From contig CBIHLM010000098.1 of the NCBI GenBank assembly GCA_966210515.1, positions 1 through 11,706 of the forward strand: a stretch of 11,706 nucleotides of DNA. Direction: 5' to 3'. The notes under the pieces were generated by a model. That model did no database searches and was not told the DNA's origin. It saw only the letters and a program-made list of their open reading frames with translations. The stretch comes from Paradesertivirga sp966210515 (GTDB lineage: Bacteria; Bacteroidota; Bacteroidia; Sphingobacteriales; Sphingobacteriaceae). A program made the translations under genes and the position numbers. The first letter of the stretch is position 1, and each line of letters opens with the position of its first letter. Of the stretch, positions 1-5,383 are shown in pieces.

Positions 1-2840
1 ATACTACCTTATCAATCAATTTTTTAATATTCATCATATTAACAATAACTTTCGAAACAACAAATGGGCAGATTTTCCCAGGCGAACAGAACCCTCCCAC
101 CCTTAAGTGGCATCAAATACACACTAAATATTTTCAGATCATCTACCCCTCGGAGCTGGAACTGCAGGCCCAACGCATGGCCAATGTACTCGAGAGTGTC
201 ATCGCAGATGTGAGCCTCTCGCTGGGAAGGCAGCCTAAAAAAATCTCTATAATTCTTCAGAATCAGGGCACCACATCCAATGGATTTGTACAGCTGGCCC
301 CACGCAAATCCGAGCTTTTTACAACACCCTCTCAAAGCTTTGATTACCAGAATTGGCTGAACAGCCTGGCAGTGCATGAACTCAGACATGTAGTACAATT
401 CGATAGACTAACAGGTAAATTCAACAGCCCTCCCTTTGAAAGTTTAGCGCTTGCTATATTCGGAATCAGTCTTCCATCCTGGTTCTTTGAGGGGGACGCT
501 GTAACCACCGAAACCGTACTTACCGAAGCTGGCCGTGGCCGCATACCTGAGTGGTACATCGCTTTAAGAACAAATACACTAAGCAATAAAAAATACAGCT
601 ACTCAAAAAACTATCTCGGATCTGTCAGAGACTTCACCGCGGGATATTATCAGCTCGGTTTTTTCATGAACACCAAGCTTGGAAGAGACTTTGGAAACAA
701 CATAAATGACAGTCTGATAAGTCGGATTTCCCGCAATCCGTTACGCCCATACAACTTCAGTAACTCGTTAAAAAAACTCACCGGGCTGAGCTCCAAAAAC
801 CTCTATGAATCTACAATAAATGAACTCGAAAATTTATGGTCGCAACAGCTCAAAAAAGTGAATGCGCAGGACTACATCTCACTTAACAAAAGACGAAATA
901 GCAAGCCAGAAAATTTTCTGCTTCCTACCAGCACTTCCTCGGGCAGTATTTTATTTTTGAAAGATAGCAAGGCCGAAACCCCAGCAATTTATGAGATGAT
1001 TGCAAACGGCGAAATTTCTAAAATTCTGAATATCGGATCACAGGAAATTCCATGGTTCAGCTATGGGAACGAAAAAATTGTTTGGGATGAATTTCGGTTC
1101 GATCCGCGCTTTCATCAGCGGTCTTTTAACGTCATAAACATCTACGACAGGAAACGCAAAATCAAGAAACAGCTCACACACAAAAGCAAGCTTTTCGCTC
1201 CCGCGCTTTCACCCGACGGCAACACAATCGCGGCCGTTGAAGTATCAAGCTCTCATCAAATTTCTCTGGTGGAATTAGACTCTGGAACCGGCAAAGAAAA
1301 GAGACGATATCCGGCCCCCGAAAACTACATGTTGCAGATGCCTGCATTTAACCAAAGCGGAAATAAAATCACCATCATCGCAGTAGCAACAAGCGGAAAA
1401 ACTCTTTACGAATTAAACAGGCGAACCGGAGAATTCACCCGGCTTTTACCATTTCAATTACAAGAAATCCTTCGTCCCGCATACGCTTCTGACCAGATAA
1501 TCTTTAAAGCGAATTACAACGGAATCAATAATATCTGCAAACTCAATCCAGTCACTAAAGAAATTCATCAACTAACTTCCTCCCGATACGGAGCTCATAA
1601 TCCATCTTACGATCCAGGTTCAGGCAAACTCCTGTTCAACGATTACACACCGGAAGGCTACGATATTTCGGCGATTACCTTCAAACCCACTGGCGGCTCC
1701 TCAATAAGTCAAATAGAAAAAGCGATTGTTAATTACGCGGATCCTCTGATTCCTAAAGAAGGGAGCAATAACGTTTTCGAAAATTTACCGACTCAAACGT
1801 ACCCCACTAAAAGATACAGAGAGTTAGGCAATCTTTTTTACTTCCACAGCATATTCCCTACCGTTGAGGACAACCAATTTTTTGACGACAGAAATTTTGG
1901 CCTCCGTCTGCAGTCTGACAATCCGTTAAATACTTTGAGCTTTTCGGGAGGCTATCAATACAACAACGCCTTACGGAAAAGTGAATACGAAGTAACCGCG
2001 ACCTATAGCAGATATTTCCCCGTTCTTAACTTCTCCTTTCTCAATCGTCCTAGATTGATAAACCGAAGAACAGAAGTGGCCGGTAAGATTGTTTTTATTC
2101 CCGTAGCGTGGAGAGAGAATGAATTTAAAGCAGATATTTCTATCCCCCTTCGTGCAAACCAGTATAACAACAATTATAATTTCAACTTTAAGGTTGGCAC
2201 GAGCTACACAAGCCGGTATGATATAGAAAACAACTTTTCGGCATTAATTCAAACTTTAGAGTTCCCGATGCATTATGAATTCACCGCATCAAGGAACAAT
2301 AGAAGAAGTGCGCGGGATCTGGCACCCAAATGGGGTCAAAATATTTTTGTAAGATACCGGCACTTCCCGTTTGATCAAAAATTATCGGGCGAGCTTTTCA
2401 GCTTCAGAAGCACTTTATATTTTCCGGGGATCTTAACGAACCATTCATTTCAGGCGTCTTATAATTTTCAAGATTCGGAAGGAGGATACAGGAATACTGT
2501 TGACATTCCCAGAGTAAGCGGATACAGTTTCATGAGAAGAGTGGGCAATACCCGAAATACGCTCTTATTAGACTACCGTATGCCCTTATTCTACCCCGAC
2601 TGGGAGCTTGGGCCGCTCTCCTATATAAAGCGCTTTAAAACGGGCTTTTTTGCCGATTTCGAAAACATCGATTCTAAGAGGAAATTTTCTCCCCGCTCAT
2701 TTGGTGCAGAGCTCCGTGCAGATATGAATTTACTTCGCTTTCCATTGCCCAATTTCGACTTGGGTGGAAAAATAATTTTCTTAAACGAAAAGCCGAGACA
2801 AAACCCGATATTCGAAGCTATAGTGATTTATAATTTTTAA
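1..2840 (+). CDS. Outer-membrane protein with gluzincin-type peptidase domain, TolB-like propeller and C-terminal barrel (5' partial)
   Basis: The frame is open to the left edge, so the gene starts outside the window; 945 residues are visible. The first ATG in the frame (177) is not the start, because coding similarity to an exported protein runs through codons upstream of it. Those codons encode a hydrophobic core (FLIFIILTI) followed by a polar stretch, resembling a signal peptide. At 375-389 lies HELRH, a zinc-binding HExxH motif, and 33 residues later WFFEGDA (Glu at 489-491) fits the third ligand of a gluzincin such as the peptidase MA group. Roughly nt 920-1700 encode repeated strand segments with SPDG, GSGK and LFND-like turns typical of PD40/TolB beta-propellers. 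From about nt 1800 the protein alternates aromatic strands and polar turns and ends in IVIYNF, a terminal Phe as in outer-membrane barrels. Inferred: a periplasmic or surface protease/propeller module anchored by a barrel. Substrate is unknown, and the peptidase may be inactive. Domain reading is fairly sure, function is not. Confidence 0.8.
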   Translation, partial: TTLSINFLIFIILTITFETTNGQIFPGEQNPPTLKWHQIHTKYFQIIYPSELELQAQRMANVLESVIADVSLSLGRQPKKISIILQNQGTTSNGFVQLAPRKSELFTTPSQSFDYQNWLNSLAVHELRHVVQFDRLTGKFNSPPFESLALAIFGISLPSWFFEGDAVTTETVLTEAGRGRIPEWYIALRTNTLSNKKYSYSKNYLGSVRDFTAGYYQLGFFMNTKLGRDFGNNINDSLISRISRNPLRPYNFSNSLKKLTGLSSKNLYESTINELENLWSQQLKKVNAQDYISLNKRRNSKPENFLLPTSTSSGSILFLKDSKAETPAIYEMIANGEISKILNIGSQEIPWFSYGNEKIVWDEFRFDPRFHQRSFNVINIYDRKRKIKKQLTHKSKLFAPALSPDGNTIAAVEVSSSHQISLVELDSGTGKEKRRYPAPENYMLQMPAFNQSGNKITIIAVATSGKTLYELNRRTGEFTRLLPFQLQEILRPAYASDQIIFKANYNGINNICKLNPVTKEIHQLTSSRYGAHNPSYDPGSGKLLFNDYTPEGYDISAITFKPTGGSSISQIEKAIVNYADPLIPKEGSNNVFENLPTQTYPTKRYRELGNLFYFHSIFPTVEDNQFFDDRNFGLRLQSDNPLNTLSFSGGYQYNNALRKSEYEVTATYSRYFPVLNFSFLNRPRLINRRTEVAGKIVFIPVAWRENEFKADISIPLRANQYNNNYNFNFKVGTSYTSRYDIENNFSALIQTLEFPMHYEFTASRNNRRSARDLAPKWGQNIFVRYRHFPFDQKLSGELFSFRSTLYFPGILTNHSFQASYNFQDSEGGYRNTVDIPRVSGYSFMRRVGNTRNTLLLDYRMPLFYPDWELGPLSYIKRFKTGFFADFENIDSKRKFSPRSFGAELRADMNLLRFPLPNFDLGGKIIFLNEKPRQNPIFEAIVIYNF

Positions 2841-2841
2841 C

Positions 2842-3120
2842 ATGAGCGGAAAAACTATTTTCATAATCATTGCATCAGTTCTTGTAACCATCGTCTTAAT
2901 GAACAATACGGAAGAGATAGACTTCTGGCTGTTTGGCGTTACAAAAATCCCAAAACTGGTAATACTGGGCTCTATGTTTGGCCTGGGATTTATCATTGGC
3001 ATTGTGGCTGGCAGACCTAAAAAGAAAGAATCCGCTCACAAAGAACCTGAATTTGAAATTATTGAACCTGAAGAAAAACGTTCTGCTTTAAGTGATGAAG
3101 ATCGAGATTATATAAATTAG
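2842..3120 (+). CDS. LapA-like (DUF1049) small inner-membrane protein
   Basis: This 92-residue protein has two hydrophobic segments, about residues 5-20 and 38-56. They are joined by a short loop containing the IDFWLFG motif, and a charged cytoplasmic-type tail rich in Lys and Glu follows. That layout, with a basic patch (GRPKKKE) after the second helix, is the pattern of the lipopolysaccharide assembly protein A domain family. In Enterobacteria, LapA works with LapB in controlling lipopolysaccharide synthesis; in Bacteroidota the role is not established and no lapB is visible here. The start lies one base after the stop of the outer-membrane protein gene, so the two are probably co-transcribed and translationally linked. 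The stop codon overlaps the ispE stop codon on the other strand. Family assignment is good; function is inferred only. Confidence 0.75.
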   Translation: MSGKTIFIIIASVLVTIVLMNNTEEIDFWLFGVTKIPKLVILGSMFGLGFIIGIVAGRPKKKESAHKEPEFEIIEPEEKRSALSDEDRDYIN

Positions 3121-3920
3121 ACATCGTAAAACACCTGGTTGTTTTTTTCCAGCCCCGTTAAGTCGACATCATTTTTAAATATTCCATAAACCGACGCTCC
3201 GCTACCGCTCATGGAAGCATAAATAGCACCGGCTTCGTACAAGGCCGCTTTTACTCCCCGTATTGATGAATGATTCCTGAAAATAGACGCTTCAAAATCA
3301 TTTTTGATCGCAAGCTTCCAATCTTCAATAGGCAGGCTGATTAAATCTTTTAAGGATTCCGCAGGCTGATGCGGATTTACTCCACGATAAGCTTCACCCG
3401 TAGAAACATGCACCGGGGGCATAACCAGCGCCAGTGTGTAGCGAGATAAATCCAAATCGACATTTTCAAATTCATCTCCTTTACCAAAAGCAAATACCGG
3501 CTTATTTTGAATGAAAAAAGCGCAATCCGCACCCAGCTTCCTGGCATAATCTTCCATGGCTGAAGTATTCAACCCTAAATTAAATTTTTCATTCACTAGC
3601 TTTATAAAAAAAGCGGCATCCGCCGAGCCCCCACCCAAACCAGCACCAATGGGAATTTGTTTATGTAAATGGATTTTCAGAGGAGGAATATCGTAATCGA
3701 ACTTTAGCAGTTCGTAGGCTTTCAGACAAAGATTCTCATTGGCGTAACCCGGTATTTCAATTCCAGAAGCTTCGAAGCTTAATCTATCTGCTTCGACAAT
3801 TTCCAAAGCATCGTTTATCTTTACAGGATAGAAAACTGTTTCGAGATTATGATAGCCATCGCTTCTTCTTGAGACGATAGTTAAACCGATATTTATTTTA
3901 GCGTTCGGAAAAGTAAGCAT
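3117..3920 (-). CDS. ispE: 4-diphosphocytidyl-2-C-methyl-D-erythritol kinase
   Basis: This GHMP-superfamily kinase phosphorylates the 2-hydroxyl of CDP-methylerythritol with ATP, the fourth step of the MEP route to isoprenoid precursors, in the cytoplasm. The N-terminus reads FPNAKINIGL with the catalytic-type Lys8. The ATP-binding glycine motif PIGAGLGGGSADAA lies at about residues 90-103, the acid partner at Asp132 (GADCAFF), and the C-terminal GHMP motif MSGSGASVYG near residue 240. The length of 267 residues is normal for the family (E. coli about 283). A longer frame opens at 4040, but the start at 3920 puts the conserved PNAKIN motif at the usual position and leaves thyA free, so it is preferred. 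No Shine-Dalgarno sequence precedes it. It is transcribed away from thyA and converges with the LapA-like gene, sharing four bases at the ends. Confidence 0.95.
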   Translation of the reverse strand: MLTFPNAKINIGLTIVSRRSDGYHNLETVFYPVKINDALEIVEADRLSFEASGIEIPGYANENLCLKAYELLKFDYDIPPLKIHLHKQIPIGAGLGGGSADAAFFIKLVNEKFNLGLNTSAMEDYARKLGADCAFFIQNKPVFAFGKGDEFENVDLDLSRYTLALVMPPVHVSTGEAYRGVNPHQPAESLKDLISLPIEDWKLAIKNDFEASIFRNHSSIRGVKAALYEAGAIYASMSGSGASVYGIFKNDVDLTGLEKNNQVFYDV

Positions 3921-3991
3921 GAGTTCTAAACAATCGATATTTTGTTCACAATTGTAGGACGGTAAAAATACATTTATTTCTTTTGTAGAAG
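3921..3991. promoter_or_regulatory. Divergent promoter region between ispE and thyA
   Basis: These 71 bases are the only space upstream of both divergent genes, so promoters for both must lie here or within the coding sequences. For thyA, TTTG at 3941-3944 and TACATTTA at 3969-3976 resemble the Bacteroidota -33 (TTTG) and -7 (TAnnTTTG) elements with one mismatch and a 24-bp spacer, slightly long. For ispE, the reverse strand offers TATTTTTA and TACAATTG, each with one mismatch to the -7 element and no clear -33. The location is sound by elimination, but the exact elements are weak. Confidence 0.4.
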
Positions 3992-4786
3992 ATGAGACAA
4001 TATCTTGATTTGATGCAGCACGTGCTAAACACCGGCACACAGAAACACGATCGTACCGGAACGGGAACTATCAGCGTATTTGGATACCAGATGCGCTTTA
4101 ACCTTGAGGAAGGGTTTCCCTTGGTAACGACCAAAAAACTTCATCTCCGCTCGATACTTCACGAATTGATTTGGTTTTTAAAAGGCGACACCAATATCAG
4201 GTACTTAAAAGAGAACGGGGTAAGTATTTGGGATGAGTGGGCGGATGAGAATGGAGATCTAGGCCCGGTGTATGGATATCAGTGGCGTTCGTGGCCGACT
4301 CCCGATGGTCGGCACATCGATCAGATCACCAATGTTATTAATCAGATAAAAAACACGCCCGATTCCAGGCGCCTGATTGTGTCGGCATGGAATGTGGCCG
4401 AAATAGAAAACATGGCGCTCCCCCCCTGCCATAGTTTTTTCCAATTTTATGTAGCCGATGGAAAATTGAGTTGCCAGTTATATCAACGAAGTGCCGATAT
4501 CTTTTTAGGCGTGCCCTTCAATATAGCATCGTATGCTTTGCTTACTCTTATGGTGGCGCAGGTCTGCGGATTAAAGCCAGGCGAGTTTATCCATACTCTT
4601 GGCGATGCGCATTTATACAATAACCATCTTGAGCAAACCAAACTACAGTTAAGTCGCGAACCACGCCCCTTGCCGCAAGTAAAGCTAAACCCGGACATAA
4701 AGGATATTTTCGAATTTAAGTTTGAAGATGTTACCCTTGAAAATTATGATCCGCATCCTCATATTAAAGCACCAGTGGCAGTATGA
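3992..4786 (+). CDS. thyA: Thymidylate synthase
   Basis: ThyA methylates dUMP to dTMP using methylenetetrahydrofolate, releasing dihydrofolate, in the cytoplasm. The protein has 264 residues, the same as E. coli ThyA, and aligns without gaps by eye. The catalytic nucleophile is Cys146 in PPCHSFF; Arg21 (DRTGTGT), Glu58 (LHELIWFL), Arg126-Arg127 (DSRRLI) and the QRSADIFLGVPFN phosphate and dUMP-binding stretch are all present, and the chain ends in APVAV as in the short-form enzymes. The start at 3992 follows an AT-rich leader without a Shine-Dalgarno sequence. The stop overlaps the folA start (ATGA), so the enzyme that consumes the folate cofactor and the one that regenerates it are translationally coupled. 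No odd residues were seen. Confidence 0.98.
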   Translation: MRQYLDLMQHVLNTGTQKHDRTGTGTISVFGYQMRFNLEEGFPLVTTKKLHLRSILHELIWFLKGDTNIRYLKENGVSIWDEWADENGDLGPVYGYQWRSWPTPDGRHIDQITNVINQIKNTPDSRRLIVSAWNVAEIENMALPPCHSFFQFYVADGKLSCQLYQRSADIFLGVPFNIASYALLTLMVAQVCGLKPGEFIHTLGDAHLYNNHLEQTKLQLSREPRPLPQVKLNPDIKDIFEFKFEDVTLENYDPHPHIKAPVAV

Positions 4787-5268
4787 TAATTTCCGCAGTT
4801 GTAGTCGTCGACCAAAATTCAGGAATAGGAAAAAACAATCAGCTTCTTGTCCACTTTCCGGCAGATTTAAAACGTTTTAAAAATATCACTACAGGACATA
4901 GCATAATTATGGGCCGTAAAACGTTTGATAGTATGGGCAAAGCGCTTCCAAACCGGAGGAATATCGTGATTACCCGTCAGGCTGATCTAGACCTGCCGGG
5001 GGCAGAAATTACAAATTCTTTAGACGAGGCCCTGGCTTTATGTGAGAACGAAGAAGAGGTATTTGTAATTGGGGGTGCTGAAATATTCAAACAAGCCTTA
5101 CCAAAGCTTGACCGGATCTATCTAACCCGAATTAATAAAAGCTTTGATGCGGATACATTCTTTCCAAAAATCTCATCCAACGAATGGGAGGAAACACAAA
5201 AAGAAGATTTCGACCCCGATGAAAAAACTCCATTCGCATACTCTTTCATAACTTATCAAAAGCGATAA
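4783..5268 (+). CDS. folA: Dihydrofolate reductase
   Basis: DHFR reduces dihydrofolate to tetrahydrofolate with NADPH, restoring the cofactor spent by ThyA. It has 161 residues, the usual chromosomal length. Visible family motifs are GIGKNN, FPADLKRFK with the active-site Asp, the NADPH-binding IIMGRKTFDSMG and PNRRNIVIT, and the FVIGGAEIF glycine pair. The unusual point is in the M20 loop: at the position of E. coli Pro21-Trp22-Asn23 this protein has Leu-Val-His, so the near-invariant Trp is Val (codon gtc), while the catalytic Asp is kept. The start overlaps the thyA stop by four bases, which fixes it and implies translational coupling. No terminator-like hairpin follows. The enzyme assignment is secure; the effect of the substitution on activity or antifolate sensitivity is unknown. 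Confidence 0.96.
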   Translation: MIISAVVVVDQNSGIGKNNQLLVHFPADLKRFKNITTGHSIIMGRKTFDSMGKALPNRRNIVITRQADLDLPGAEITNSLDEALALCENEEEVFVIGGAEIFKQALPKLDRIYLTRINKSFDADTFFPKISSNEWEETQKEDFDPDEKTPFAYSFITYQKR

Positions 5269-5300
5269 ATTTTAAGCACTATAATTTATACATTAAAGAA

Positions 5301-5330
5301 TTTCATAAATTAAAAATTTACTTAGATTTG
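5301..5330 (+). promoter_or_regulatory. Bacteroidota-type promoter for secDF
   Basis: TAGATTTG at 5323-5330 is a perfect match to the Bacteroidota -7 consensus TAnnTTTG. Eighteen bases upstream, TTTC at 5301-5304 is one mismatch from the -33 TTTG. Transcription would start near 5336-5340, giving a leader of about 45 bases, AT-rich and without a Shine-Dalgarno sequence. The position fits a single-gene secDF unit, but the motif was found by eye only. Confidence 0.55.
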
Positions 5331-5383
5331 CCGTCTTATCTAAAAAGGGCTTAAATTAAAAACACAATACAATATAAATCAAA

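Noticed and set aside
39..398. Open frame of 119 codons on the minus strand opposite the start of the first gene
   Set aside because: It lies antisense to the signal peptide and HExxH region of a well-supported gene, has Cys-rich unpatterned composition and shows no family motif.
3136..3156. Possible hairpin CTGG...CCAG near the ends of ispE and the LapA-like gene
   Set aside because: The stem is only four base pairs with a T-rich loop and lies inside ispE coding sequence; it is not a credible terminator.
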